A DNA stretch of 14,098 nucleotides from Pseudomonadota bacterium (GCA_023433835.1 JAEYTW010000375.1:1-14098), one strand, 5' to 3'; positions 6,266 through 14,098 are shown, numbered from the stretch's first letter. Numbers and translations are program-made. Notes: generated from the letters alone by a model not told the origin.

Positions 6266-7558
6266 ATGGCCGAAAGCGACTATCACAAGGACCGGATCTC
6301 GAACCGCAAGCTGCAGCCCGAGACCCTCATGCTCGGCTACGGCTATGATCCCAAGCTGTCGGAGGGGGCGGTCAAGCCGCCGGTCTTCCTGACCTCGACC
6401 TTCGTCTTCACCTCGGCCGAGCACGGCAAGGAATTCTTCGACTACGTCGCCGGCCGGCGCGAGCCGCCGCAGGGCCAGGCGGCCGGGCTGGTCTATTCCC
6501 GCTTCAACCACCCGAATTCCGAAATCGTCGAGGACCGCCTGGCGATCTTCGAGGAGGCCGAGGCCGGCGTGCTGTTCTCGTCGGGCATGTCGGCGATCGC
6601 CACCACCGTGCTGACCTTCGCCCGGCCAGGCGACGTCATCCTGCACAGCCAGCCGCTCTACGGCGGTACCGAGACGCTGATCGCCAAGACGCTCGCCAAT
6701 CTCGGCATGAAGGCGGTGGGTTTCGCCGACGGGGTCGATCCGGTCTCGATGCGCGCGGCCGCGGCCGAGGCGCAAGGCCTCGGTCCGGTCTCGGTGATCA
6801 TGCTGGAAACACCGTCGAACCCGCTGAACACGCTGGTCGACATCCGGCTCGCCGCGACCGTCGCCGATGAAATCGCGGCCGCCCAGGGCGGCCGGCGCCC
6901 GATGGTCGTGGTCGACAACACCCTGCTTGGGCCGGTCTTCCAGAAGCCGATCCAGCACGGCGCCGACGTCTCGGTCTACTCGCTGACCAAATATGTCGGC
7001 GGCCATTCCGACCTGATCGCCGGGGCGGCGCTCGGCTCCAAGGCGGTGATGCGCCAGATCCGCCTGCTGCGCTCGGCCATCGGCACCCAGCTCGACCCGC
7101 ATTCCTGCTGGATGCTCGGCCGCTCGCTCGAGACCCTGTCGCTGCGCATGAACGCGGCCAACCGCAATGCCCAGATCGTCGCGGCCTTCCTGGCCGAGCA
7201 TGCCCATGTCGCCCGGGTCCATCACCTCGACTACCTGCCCGAGGGATCGGACGGGGCGCGCGTCTACAAGGCGCAGTCCTCGGCACCGGGCTCGACCTTC
7301 TCCTTCGACGTCAAGGGAGGCGAGCCGGAAGCCTTCAAGGTGCTGAACGCCTTGAAGGTGTTCAAGCTGGCCGTCTCGCTCGGCGGTACCGAATCGCTGA
7401 TCTGCCATCCGGCCTCGACCACCCATTCGGGCGTGCCCAAGGCGACGCGCGACCGGCTGGGCGTGTCGGACGCCACGATCCGCGTCTCGATCGGCATCGA
7501 GCATGCCGACGATCTCGTGGCCGACCTGACCTACGCGCTGGCCCAGCTCGACGGGTAA
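6266..7558 (+). CDS. Cystathionine gamma-synthase family PLP-dependent enzyme
   Basis: A cytoplasmic PLP enzyme of the Cys/Met-metabolism (trans-sulfuration) family, 430 residues. The PLP Lys is K242 in SLTKYVGGHSD. Asp217 (VVVDNT) should contact the pyridine nitrogen, YSRFNHPN (77-84) the cofactor phosphate of the neighbouring subunit, and SSGMSA (105-110) caps the cofactor. ETPSNPLN at 181-188 and the C-terminal SLGGTESL and HPASTTHS stretches complete the family pattern. LYGGT has Gly where classical methionine gamma-lyase has a catalytic Cys, so a gamma-synthase or sulfhydrylase-type reaction is favoured. The exact substrate is open. The start is ATG 6266, with AGGGAG 8 bases upstream. 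It follows the damaged protease gene by about 50 bases and is ended by a hairpin. Confidence 0.9.
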   Translation: MAESDYHKDRISNRKLQPETLMLGYGYDPKLSEGAVKPPVFLTSTFVFTSAEHGKEFFDYVAGRREPPQGQAAGLVYSRFNHPNSEIVEDRLAIFEEAEAGVLFSSGMSAIATTVLTFARPGDVILHSQPLYGGTETLIAKTLANLGMKAVGFADGVDPVSMRAAAAEAQGLGPVSVIMLETPSNPLNTLVDIRLAATVADEIAAAQGGRRPMVVVDNTLLGPVFQKPIQHGADVSVYSLTKYVGGHSDLIAGAALGSKAVMRQIRLLRSAIGTQLDPHSCWMLGRSLETLSLRMNAANRNAQIVAAFLAEHAHVARVHHLDYLPEGSDGARVYKAQSSAPGSTFSFDVKGGEPEAFKVLNALKVFKLAVSLGGTESLICHPASTTHSGVPKATRDRLGVSDATIRVSIGIEHADDLVADLTYALAQLDG

Positions 7559-7602
7559 TGCCCAGGGGCTCTCGCGGCTGCGGCAGCGAGAGCCCTTGGC
7601 AT
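7558..7602 (+). terminator. Long hairpin after the cystathionine gamma-synthase-family gene
   Basis: GGGCTCTCGC (7566-7575) pairs with GCGAGAGCCC (7586-7595) across a 10-base loop. ATGCC and GGCAT extend the stem outwards after a small internal mismatch. It begins at the stop codon of the upstream gene and lies before the GST gene. No T-run follows, so it may be a weak or Rho-assisted terminator, or an mRNA 3'-end stabiliser. The rest of the 105-base gap holds only the next gene's leader. Confidence 0.6.
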
Positions 7603-7663
7603 ACCACCCTGCGTTCCTCTAGCCTGTCGGCTTCTACCAAAAAGAATTCAGGAAACGGCCGCC

Positions 7664-8272
7664 ATGCAGCTCTATCACTCGCCCACCTCGCCCTATGTCC
7701 GCAAGGTCATGGTCCTGCTTCACGAGACGGGGCTGCTCGACCGCGTATCGCTGACGCCGGCGACCGTCACGCCGATCACCAACGACGCCACCGTGGCCGC
7801 GCACAACCCGCTGACCAAGGTGCCGACCCTGACGCTCGATGACGGGACCGACCTCTTCGATTCCCGGGTGATCTGCGAATATCTCGACACGCTGCATCAC
7901 GGCACGCCGATGATCCCCGACGGCGGCGAGGCGCGCTGGCGCGTGCTGCGCGTGCAGGCGACGGCCGACGGCCTGCTCGACGCCGCCCTGCTGACCCGCT
8001 ACGAAACCTTCATGCGGCCCGAGGACAAGCGCTGGCCGGAATGGATCGAGGGCCAGACCGGCAAGTTCCAGCGCGCCGTCGACAAGCTGGAGTCCGAGGC
8101 CAAGTTCTTCACCCAGGCGGTGACCCTGGCCGAGATCGCCACGGCCTGCGCGCTCGGCTATCTCGATTTCCGCTTCGCCCACCTGCCCTGGCGCGACAGC
8201 CACCCCAAGCTCGCCGAATTCATGGCGGCGTTCTCGCAGCGCCCCTCGATGGAAGCGACCAAGCCGGCGTAA
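7664..8272 (+). CDS. Glutathione S-transferase family protein, YibF-like
   Basis: A 202-residue soluble GST, close to the usual length. The thioredoxin-like N-domain starts MQLYHSPTSPYVRKV, with Ser9 the likely glutathione-activating residue. The cis-proline follows in KVPTL (Pro54), and Asp66-Ser67 in DSRVICEYLD bind the gamma-glutamyl group. A helical C-domain runs from about 87. The layout resembles E. coli YibF. It shows no clear similarity to the tailed GST at 2876 beyond the fold. ATG 7664 has AGGA 10 bases upstream. Hairpins on both sides suggest it is transcribed alone. The physiological substrate is unknown, as for most bacterial GSTs of this type. Confidence 0.9.
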   Translation: MQLYHSPTSPYVRKVMVLLHETGLLDRVSLTPATVTPITNDATVAAHNPLTKVPTLTLDDGTDLFDSRVICEYLDTLHHGTPMIPDGGEARWRVLRVQATADGLLDAALLTRYETFMRPEDKRWPEWIEGQTGKFQRAVDKLESEAKFFTQAVTLAEIATACALGYLDFRFAHLPWRDSHPKLAEFMAAFSQRPSMEATKPA

Positions 8273-8278
8273 GCATTC

Positions 8279-8310
8279 CGGGGCGGCGATCACCGCCGCC
8301 CCGTTTCTTC
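8279..8310 (+). terminator. Rho-independent terminator between convergent genes
   Basis: CGGGGCGGCG (8279-8288), loop ATCAC, CGCCGCCCCG (8294-8303), then TTTCTTC. The 10-bp perfect GC stem with a T-rich 3' side ends the plus-strand GST transcript 6 bases after its stop. The hairpin also lies just past the stop of the converging TRAP permease gene, but without a U-tract in that direction. Confidence 0.8.
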
Positions 8311-10192
8311 AGTGCAGGAAGCCGGTCGAGATCCAGGGCACCGCCGCCACCACGATCAGGCCGACGATCAGGGCCATCATATAGGGCCAGATCGGTTTCA
8401 GCGCCTCGGACGGATCGACCCGGCCGATGGCGCAGGCGGTGTAGTAGCCGACGCCGAACGGCGGGGCGAACAGGCCGATGCCCATGGCCAGGATCACCAC
8501 CATCGCGTAATGCACCTCGTGGATGCCGACGGCGCGCGCCACGGGAAACAGCAGCGGCCCGAACAGCACGATCGCCGGGATGCCCTCCAGCACCGAGCCG
8601 AGGATGACGAAGGCGACGATCGAGGCGGCCATGAAGGTGAAGGCCCCGCCCGGCAGCGCGGTGATCGTCGCGGCCAGCTGGCGCGAGAAGCCCGACTGGG
8701 TCAGTGCCCAGGCCATGCCGGTCGCCGTGCCGATGATCAAGAGGATCGCGCCCGACAACGCCGCCGTGTCGATCAGCGCCGGCCAAAGCCTGGCCCAGGG
8801 GATCTGCTGGCGGAACAGCAACGCGGCGATGACGCCGTAGGCCAGGCTGTAGGCCAGGCCGATGGTCGAGACCTCGGTCGCGGTGGCGACCCCTTCGACC
8901 ACCGCGGCGCGGATCAGGAAGGGCAGGATCATCGCCGGCAGCGCGATCAGGAAGGCGCGGCCGATCTCGCCGCCGCGGGCCCGCCGCACGTGGCTCAAGT
9001 CTTCGTGGCGGTACTGGAACCAGACGACGACGCACAGCATGATCGCCAGCACCACGCCGGGCAGCAGGCCGCCGGTGAACAGCGCGGCGATCGAGACGCC
9101 GGTGACCGAGCCGATGGTGATCAGCACCAGGCTGGGCGGAATCGTCTCGGTCTGCGCGCCGGTGGCCGACAGCAGCGCGACGAGGTCGCCGGGCTTGGCG
9201 CCGCGTGCCTTCATCTCGGGGAACAGCACCGGGGCCACCGCCGCCATGTCGGCAGCCTTCGAGCCGGAGATGCCGGAGACGAGATACATGGCCGCCACCA
9301 GCACGTATTGCAGGCCGCCCCGGGCATGGCCGATCAGGCTGGCCAGGAAGCCGACCATGGCGCGGGCCATGCCGGTGATCTCGATGACCAGCCCGAGGAA
9401 GACAAACAGCGGCACCGACAAGAGGATGATATGCGACATCCCCTCGTCCATCCGCCCGATCACCACCGTCATCGGCGTGCGGGTGGTGATGGCGAGATGG
9501 GCGTAGGTGCCGAGGCCGAAGGCGAAGGCGATCGGAATGCCCGACAGCACCGCCATGCCGACCAGCAGCACGAAGAAGACGATCAGCTTGTAATTGCCCA
9601 TCGCCATCAGCAGCGGCTTGGCCCCGACCAGGATGCCGGCGACGACGCCGAGCAGTACCAGGGCCAGCAGGAATTCCTTGATCGGGGCAAGACGGCCGAG
9701 GCGCAGCAGGCCGAGGAACAGCATCAGCCCGAGGCCGACCGGCACCGCCATCGCCCGCCAGATATTGGGGATTTCCAGCGCCGGGGTGACGATCGCGGCC
9801 TCGTCCAGCGCGTATTCGATGGCCGGATGCAGCACCATCGCCAGGAAAAGCATGCCGGCGGCCAGCGACAAGGCGTCGAAGAACACCCGCCACCCGCTCG
9901 TCGTCTTGGCGACCAGCGCGCCCATGCGCATATGGTCGAGGCGGCGATAGGCGACGACGGCGCCGAGCATGGCCAGCCACAGGAACAGGATCGAGGCCAG
10001 TTCGTCCGACCAGGTCAGCGGCCGGTGGAAGACATAGCGGCTGACCACGCCGGAGAACAGGATCAGCATCTCGACGACGACGAGGACCCCGACGATGGCC
10101 TCGATCGACCGGCCGATGCCGTTCTCGACGCGGGCGGCCGCGGCCGTCGCCCAGTTGCTCGATGCGGGCGCGGCCATGGTGTGGGTGTTCAT
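8309..10192 (-). CDS. TRAP transporter fused permease (DctQ-DctM)
   Basis: A 627-residue inner-membrane protein combining both TRAP permease subunits. The N-terminal part (about 30-170) is DctQ-like, with four helices and the RPLTWSDELAS motif at 58-67. A linker helix region (about 170-195) follows. The DctM-like part (about 203-627) carries GIPIAFAFG, a PPSLVLI segment and the C-terminal LFAPPFGVGYYTAC motif. TRAP systems import organic acids and related solutes using an ion gradient, with a periplasmic binding protein. The binding-protein gene lies two genes upstream. ATG 10192 is chosen over the in-frame TTG at 10195 because GAGAGGA sits 8 bases before it. It starts 13 bp after the dehydrogenase stop and is the last gene of the cluster. 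Confidence 0.93.
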   Translation of the reverse strand: MNTHTMAAPASSNWATAAAARVENGIGRSIEAIVGVLVVVEMLILFSGVVSRYVFHRPLTWSDELASILFLWLAMLGAVVAYRRLDHMRMGALVAKTTSGWRVFFDALSLAAGMLFLAMVLHPAIEYALDEAAIVTPALEIPNIWRAMAVPVGLGLMLFLGLLRLGRLAPIKEFLLALVLLGVVAGILVGAKPLLMAMGNYKLIVFFVLLVGMAVLSGIPIAFAFGLGTYAHLAITTRTPMTVVIGRMDEGMSHIILLSVPLFVFLGLVIEITGMARAMVGFLASLIGHARGGLQYVLVAAMYLVSGISGSKAADMAAVAPVLFPEMKARGAKPGDLVALLSATGAQTETIPPSLVLITIGSVTGVSIAALFTGGLLPGVVLAIMLCVVVWFQYRHEDLSHVRRARGGEIGRAFLIALPAMILPFLIRAAVVEGVATATEVSTIGLAYSLAYGVIAALLFRQQIPWARLWPALIDTAALSGAILLIIGTATGMAWALTQSGFSRQLAATITALPGGAFTFMAASIVAFVILGSVLEGIPAIVLFGPLLFPVARAVGIHEVHYAMVVILAMGIGLFAPPFGVGYYTACAIGRVDPSEALKPIWPYMMALIVGLIVVAAVPWISTGFLH

Positions 10193-10205
10193 CAACGGAA
10201 TCCTC

Positions 10206-10997
10206 TCACGCCCGGCAGCTCAGGCCGCCATCAACCGGCAGACAGACGCCGGTGATGTAGGCGGCTTCGTCCGACACCAGGAACAGGGCGGCACGCGCCA
10301 CGTCCCAGGCGGTGCCCGAACGCTTCATCGGCGCGATCTTGTCGCGTGCCTGCTTCATCGCCGCGGCATCGGCATATTGCGACACGATCTGCTGGTAGAT
10401 CAGCGGCGTGTCGATGACGCCGGGCAGCACCGCGTTGGCACGGATGCCCTGCTCGGCATAACGCACCGCCAAAGCGCGGGTGAAATGGTTCAGCCCGGCC
10501 TTGGAGGCGTAGTAGGAGTAATAGGGGTAGTCGTTGATCTGCACCGAGGCGAGCGAGGAGACGTTGACGATCGCCCCCGCGCCCTGCCCCTGCATCACCG
10601 GCAGCACGTGCTTGCAGGTCAGGAAGACGGAGGTCAGGTTGACGTCCATCACCCGGTGCCAGCTTTCCTCCGTGACGTCGGCGAGGTCACCCATCTCGGT
10701 GATGCCGACATTATTGTGCAGGATGTCGATGCGGCCGCAGCGGGAAACGATCTCGGCCACCGTCGCCTCGACCTCGGCCGATCGCGTCACGTCGGCTGCG
10801 AGGGCGAAGGCCTTGTGGCCCTCGCCCTCGATGATGCCGGCAGTCTCGGCCGCGGCGGCCAGGTTGCGGTCGACGGCCACGACGGTTGCCCCCTCGCGGG
10901 CATAGAGCACCGCGGCGGCCTTGCCGTTGCCCCAGCCCGGGCCGGACGAGCCCGCGCCGAATACGAGCGCGATGCGCCCGTCCAGTCGTCCTGTCAT
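10206..10997 (-). CDS. Short-chain dehydrogenase/reductase (SDR) family oxidoreductase
   Basis: A 263-residue classical-type SDR. The Rossmann nucleotide loop is FGAGSSGPGWGNG (13-25), an expanded version of TGxxxGxG. Asp43 at the end of strand 2 favours NAD(H) over NADP(H). The NNVG motif is at 95-98, Asn120 in DVNL, Ser147/Ser148 in NVSS, and the catalytic pair Tyr162/Lys166 (YxxxK). PGVIDTPL follows, and the C-terminus ends with VDGG near 255. It would oxidise or reduce a hydroxyl/keto group. Between a TRAP binding protein and its permease, oxidation of the imported hydroxy compound is the likely role. ATG 10997 has GGAGGG close upstream; the longer frame to 11138 only overlaps the binding-protein gene. 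The substrate is unknown. Confidence 0.9.
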   Translation of the reverse strand: MTGRLDGRIALVFGAGSSGPGWGNGKAAAVLYAREGATVVAVDRNLAAAAETAGIIEGEGHKAFALAADVTRSAEVEATVAEIVSRCGRIDILHNNVGITEMGDLADVTEESWHRVMDVNLTSVFLTCKHVLPVMQGQGAGAIVNVSSLASVQINDYPYYSYYASKAGLNHFTRALAVRYAEQGIRANAVLPGVIDTPLIYQQIVSQYADAAAMKQARDKIAPMKRSGTAWDVARAALFLVSDEAAYITGVCLPVDGGLSCRA

Positions 10998-11028
10998 CGC
11001 ATCCCTCCCCCGTCCGCGGCCCTTATGG

Positions 11029-12045
11029 TCAGGCCGTCTTGCCGGTGAACTTCTCCAGCACCGCCCAGGCTTCGTCGCCGTATTTGCCCTTCCATTCGGC
11101 GAAGAACCCGGCCTGGCGCAGCTTGTCGCGGAAGGCATCCTTGTTGACGGTGTGGAACTGCATGCCCTTGGCCTCCAGATCCTTCTGCAGGCTGTTGGTC
11201 AGCGCGGCCACGTCGCGGCGCTGGTCCTCGGCGCTCTGGTTCAGGTTCTTGGCCGCGATCTCGCGCACGTCCGGCGGCAGGGCTTCCCATGCCTTCTTGT
11301 TGACGAGCATCCAGTAGCCGTCCCACATATGGCCGGTCAGCGACAGATGCTTCTGCACCTCGTAGACCTTGGTCACCCAGATCGCGGCCAGCGGATTTTC
11401 CTGGCCCTCGGCGATCTTGGTCTGCAGCGCCGAATACATCTCGGCCGCGTTGATCGAGATCGGCGACGAGCCGAAGGCCTTGAACATCGACGACCACAGC
11501 GGGCTGACCGGCACGCGGATCTTGAAGCCTTCGAGGTCGGCGGGGGTCAGGATCGGCTTGGTCGACGAGGTGATGTGGCGGAAGCCGTTATCCCAGATCT
11601 TGTCCATCGCCATGATGTTGGTCTTGGCGATCGCCGCGCGGATATAGGCGCCGAGCTCGCCGTCCATCGCCTTCCACACCGCGTCGTAGTCGGGGAAGGC
11701 GAAGCCGATGCCGTTGATCGAGGCGACGGGGACCAGCGTCGACAGGATCAGACCGGACAGCGTGAACATCTCGACCGCGCCGGAGCGCAGCTGGCTCAGC
11801 ACGTCGGTGTCGGAGCCGAGCTGGTTGTTGGGGAACACCTGGATCTCGAGGCGGCCGCCGGTCGCCTCCTTGATGCGGTTCGACGCCTCGGTCATCCGCA
11901 CGTTCAGCGGATGGGTAGCGGGCACGTTGCTCGCATATTTGTAGGTGAACTCGGCCGCGCGCGCCCGGCCGATGCCGAACACGCCGGTCGAACCCAGCGC
12001 CGCGGTGCCGGCGATCAGGGCGGTACGCCTGGTCATCTTGATCAT
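11029..12045 (-). CDS. dctP: TRAP transporter substrate-binding protein (DctP family)
   Basis: A periplasmic solute receptor of 338 residues. The precursor begins MIKMTRRTALIAG, with twin arginines at 6-7, a hydrophobic core and an ARA-A cleavage site near 30. It is therefore probably Tat-exported rather than Sec-exported. The mature DctP fold shows NNQLGSDTDVLSQLRSGAVEM (73-93, split across a conserved helix), the ligand-carboxylate Arg177 in LEGFKIRVP, and EGQENP at 213-218. The conserved Arg implies a carboxylate ligand. ATG 12045 is preceded by GGGAGGA at 5-base spacing. It lies 31 bp from each neighbour in the cluster and pairs with the fused permease at 8309. The ligand cannot be named. 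Confidence 0.94.
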   Translation of the reverse strand: MIKMTRRTALIAGTAALGSTGVFGIGRARAAEFTYKYASNVPATHPLNVRMTEASNRIKEATGGRLEIQVFPNNQLGSDTDVLSQLRSGAVEMFTLSGLILSTLVPVASINGIGFAFPDYDAVWKAMDGELGAYIRAAIAKTNIMAMDKIWDNGFRHITSSTKPILTPADLEGFKIRVPVSPLWSSMFKAFGSSPISINAAEMYSALQTKIAEGQENPLAAIWVTKVYEVQKHLSLTGHMWDGYWMLVNKKAWEALPPDVREIAAKNLNQSAEDQRRDVAALTNSLQKDLEAKGMQFHTVNKDAFRDKLRQAGFFAEWKGKYGDEAWAVLEKFTGKTA

Positions 12046-12076
12046 TGTTGTTCCTCCCAAGGATTGTTGGTTTCGA

Positions 12077-13789
12077 TTACGCGACGCGATCACCCTTCTT
12101 GACCTGGACCGCCCGGTTGTCGGCGGCAGGCAGCATCTTGGCCGGGTCGCGGGTGACGACGACGTCGATCACCACCGGCCCCTTGGTCGCGAAGGCGCGG
12201 GCCAGCGCCGGCGCCACCTCCTCCGGCCGCTCGACCCGGATGCCGGTGCAGTCCAGCGCATCGGCGACCTTGGCATAGTTGGTCTCGGCCAGGTCCGAGG
12301 CGTGGTAGGCCCCGGGGCCGTACATCAGGTGCTGCAGCGCCTTGACGTAGCCGGAGGCGGCGTTGTTGACGACGATGATGGTGAAGTCGAGGCCGAGCCG
12401 CCGGCCCGTCTCGATCTCGCCCAGCATCATGTTGAAGCCGCCGTCGCCGGTCAGGCTGACCACGCGGCGGCCCTTGCCCGCCAGCGCCGCGCCCATCGCG
12501 CCGGGCAAGCCGTAGCCGATCGAGGCGAAGCCGCGATCGGGCAGGAAGCCGCGGCCGGCCTGCTTGGTATCATACAGCAGCCCGCCCCAGTGGGCGGCGA
12601 AGCCGCCGTCGGCGACCAGGATGCCATCAGCCGGCATCGCCTTGTTCAGTTCACCCATCAGGCGGCCCATGGCGACCGGCACGTCCTCGGACTCGTAGCG
12701 CTCGCGCGTGTTCTCGCGCCAGGCGGCCATGCGCTTTTCCACCTCGGCGCGATAGTCGGGCCGCGCCGTACCCTCGCCCAGCGCCCGGTGCAGATCGACG
12801 ATGCCGGCCCGCGCATCGCCCCACAGGATGACATCGGGCGTGGCCGTGCGGCCAAACTCCTCCGCGACGATGTCGAGATGGATGATGGTCTTGCCCTTGG
12901 GCGGCACGGTGTAGCGCTTGGTCGCGATCTCGCCGAGCTTGCAGCCGACCACCAGCAGCACGTCGGCCTCCTCGATCAGGCCGTTGGCGATGCGGTCGTA
13001 GCGGCCGAACAGGCCGGCCGACAGCGCGTCGGTGCAGGGGATGGCGCCCTTGCCGGTCATCGTATGGGCGACCGGAATATCGTGGGCCCGGGCAAAGGCG
13101 GTCAGCGCCGCGGTCGCATCGCTCAAATGCACGCCGCCGCCGGCCAGTACCAGCGGGCGGCTGGCCGCCTTCAGCAGGCCGGCGGCCTTGGCCACCGCCG
13201 CCTCGTCCGGGCGGCAGCGCAGCGCGGGCGCCGCCTCGTAGGCCGGATCGGCGCGGAACTCGGCTTCGTTGAACGGATAGGTCGCGTGGCAGATATCTTC
13301 CGGCACGTCGACCACGACCGGGCCGGGGCGCCCCGTGGTGGCGATCTGGAAGGCGCGGCGCAAGAGTTCGGGGATGCGCTCGATCATCTCGACGCGCAGC
13401 AGGTCCTTGACCGCGGGCCGCAGGATTTCGATCTGCCGCGATTCCTGGGTCATGTTCTTCCAGGAATGGCCGCGATGGGTATTGCCGGTCACCACCACCA
13501 TCGGCGTGCCGGCATTCAGCGCCTCGACCAGCCCGGTGACCAGGTTGGTGGCGCCCGGGCCCAAAGTGGCATCGGCGAGGCCGACGCGGCCCGAAACCTT
13601 GGCATAGGCGTCGGCCGCGAACACGCCGGCGCGCTCGTCGTTGATCAGGTGGTGATCGAGGCCGAGGCGGCGGGCGGCATCGTAGAACGGCAGCAGCTGG
13701 AAGCCGCCCATGCCGAACATCGGCCCGCCATGGTGGGCGGCGATCATCCGGGCCAGCGCTTCGCCGCCGGTCATCTCATTAGTGCTCAT
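12077..13789 (-). CDS. Thiamine-diphosphate-binding enzyme, acetolactate synthase-like large subunit
   Basis: A 570-residue cytoplasmic ThDP enzyme with the three-domain layout of the acetolactate synthase/POX family. The N-terminal PYR domain has catalytic Glu52 (INDERAG) and a TQES segment near 114. A central domain spans about 200-340, and the C-terminal PP domain has GDG at 448-450 and NN at 475-476, the metal/diphosphate site. Such enzymes decarboxylate or transfer two-carbon units from 2-oxoacids. No regulatory small subunit is adjacent, which argues against biosynthetic acetolactate synthase and for a catabolic enzyme. Its ATG overlaps the stop of the E1 beta gene (ATGA), implying translational coupling. 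The substrate is unknown; a 2-oxoacid, sulfo-keto or cyclic diketone substrate are all possible. Confidence 0.9.
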   Translation of the reverse strand: MSTNEMTGGEALARMIAAHHGGPMFGMGGFQLLPFYDAARRLGLDHHLINDERAGVFAADAYAKVSGRVGLADATLGPGATNLVTGLVEALNAGTPMVVVTGNTHRGHSWKNMTQESRQIEILRPAVKDLLRVEMIERIPELLRRAFQIATTGRPGPVVVDVPEDICHATYPFNEAEFRADPAYEAAPALRCRPDEAAVAKAAGLLKAASRPLVLAGGGVHLSDATAALTAFARAHDIPVAHTMTGKGAIPCTDALSAGLFGRYDRIANGLIEEADVLLVVGCKLGEIATKRYTVPPKGKTIIHLDIVAEEFGRTATPDVILWGDARAGIVDLHRALGEGTARPDYRAEVEKRMAAWRENTRERYESEDVPVAMGRLMGELNKAMPADGILVADGGFAAHWGGLLYDTKQAGRGFLPDRGFASIGYGLPGAMGAALAGKGRRVVSLTGDGGFNMMLGEIETGRRLGLDFTIIVVNNAASGYVKALQHLMYGPGAYHASDLAETNYAKVADALDCTGIRVERPEEVAPALARAFATKGPVVIDVVVTRDPAKMLPAADNRAVQVKKGDRVA

Positions 13790-14098
13790 CGCATCATCTC
13801 CGTGACGGCGGCAACGATCGCGTCGCGGCTGACGCGCACGGCATCCTCGACCGGCGGGGCATAGCCAACCGGTGCGCGCGGGGCGCCCAGGCGGCGGACC
13901 GGCGCCTTCAGGTCGCGGCCCAGCCGTTCGGCCACGGTCGCGGCGATCTCGGCGCCGAAACCGGCGACCGCGACCGCTTCATGGGTCACCAGCAGGCGGC
14001 CGGTGCGCGCGACGCTGGCCAAAACCCGGTCCTTGTCCCACGGCCAGATCGAGCGCAGGTCGATCACCTCGCCCTCGATGCCCTGCCCGGCCAGCGCC
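13786..14098 (-). CDS. 2-oxoacid dehydrogenase E1 component, beta subunit (C-terminal part)
   Basis: Only the last 103 codons are in the window; the gene starts beyond the right edge. The visible segment is the transketolase C-terminal domain of an E1 beta subunit: EGEVIDLRSIWPWD, TGRLLVTHEA with its conserved His, then GFGAEIAATVAERL, and the closing APVGYAPPVED stretch. Such subunits pair with E1 alpha in pyruvate, branched-chain or acetoin dehydrogenase complexes. No E2 or E3 gene is in the window, and an E1 alpha gene would be expected just upstream. The 4-bp overlap with the next ThDP gene suggests the two are made together. Which complex it belongs to cannot be told. Confidence 0.9.
   Translation of the reverse strand, partial: ALAGQGIEGEVIDLRSIWPWDKDRVLASVARTGRLLVTHEAVAVAGFGAEIAATVAERLGRDLKAPVRRLGAPRAPVGYAPPVEDAVRVSRDAIVAAVTEMMR

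Noticed and set aside
8312..10255. Plus-strand open frame of 647 codons opposite the TRAP permease
   Set aside because: The translation is His/Asp/Gln/Gly/Arg-rich with no hydrophobic core or domain. It is the antisense shadow of a well-supported membrane protein in GC-rich DNA.
11945..13864. Plus-strand open frame of 639 codons opposite the ThDP enzyme and DctP start
   Set aside because: It crosses two real genes on the other strand, has a shadow-like composition, and has no convincing start or domain.

Overview
The window is GC-rich, tightly packed bacterial DNA. Gene content (intracellular PHA depolymerase of the PhaZ type, TRAP and polyamine-type ABC importers with twin-arginine binding proteins, several glutathione S-transferases) and the intergenic hairpin repeats point to an alphaproteobacterium, perhaps of the Rhodospirillales type. 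That placement is inferred from style, not from a marker gene. I see no rRNA, tRNA, CRISPR array, insertion sequence or phage gene.

Layout. 1-1104 (minus): the start of a twin-arginine substrate-binding protein gene preceded by a PotA-like ABC ATPase gene. A textbook sigma-54 promoter at 1167-1152 precedes this unit, and a perfect 15-bp inverted repeat overlaps its -12 element. 1260-1472: no gene, but four REP-like hairpins in alternating orientation. 1495-2706 (minus): phaZ. It diverges, across a TGC-rich control region, from a plus-strand run: a GST with a lysine/alanine-rich tail (2876-3661), lemA (3698-4255) and two tandem M48 membrane metalloprotease genes (4270-5241 and 5245-about 6215). 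The second protease copy has a frameshift near its 3' end. Next come a cystathionine gamma-synthase-family gene (6266-7558) and a YibF-like GST (7664-8272).

8309-14098 (minus) is one co-directional catabolic cluster. In transcription order it holds the 3' end of a 2-oxoacid dehydrogenase E1 beta gene, an acetolactate-synthase-like ThDP enzyme, a TRAP binding protein, a short-chain dehydrogenase and a fused DctQ-DctM TRAP permease. Gaps are 31 bp or less and the first two genes overlap by 4 bp. The likely logic is uptake of an organic acid through the TRAP system, oxidation by the dehydrogenase, and carbon-carbon bond cleavage or transfer by the ThDP enzymes. The substrate cannot be read from the sequence. 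A hairpin at 8279-8303 separates this cluster from the convergent plus-strand GST.

The points most worth a second look are the sigma-54 promoter/operator arrangement, the covarying hairpin quartet, the frameshifted protease duplicate beside lemA, the basic tail on the GST, and the TRAP/ThDP/E1 cluster of unknown substrate.
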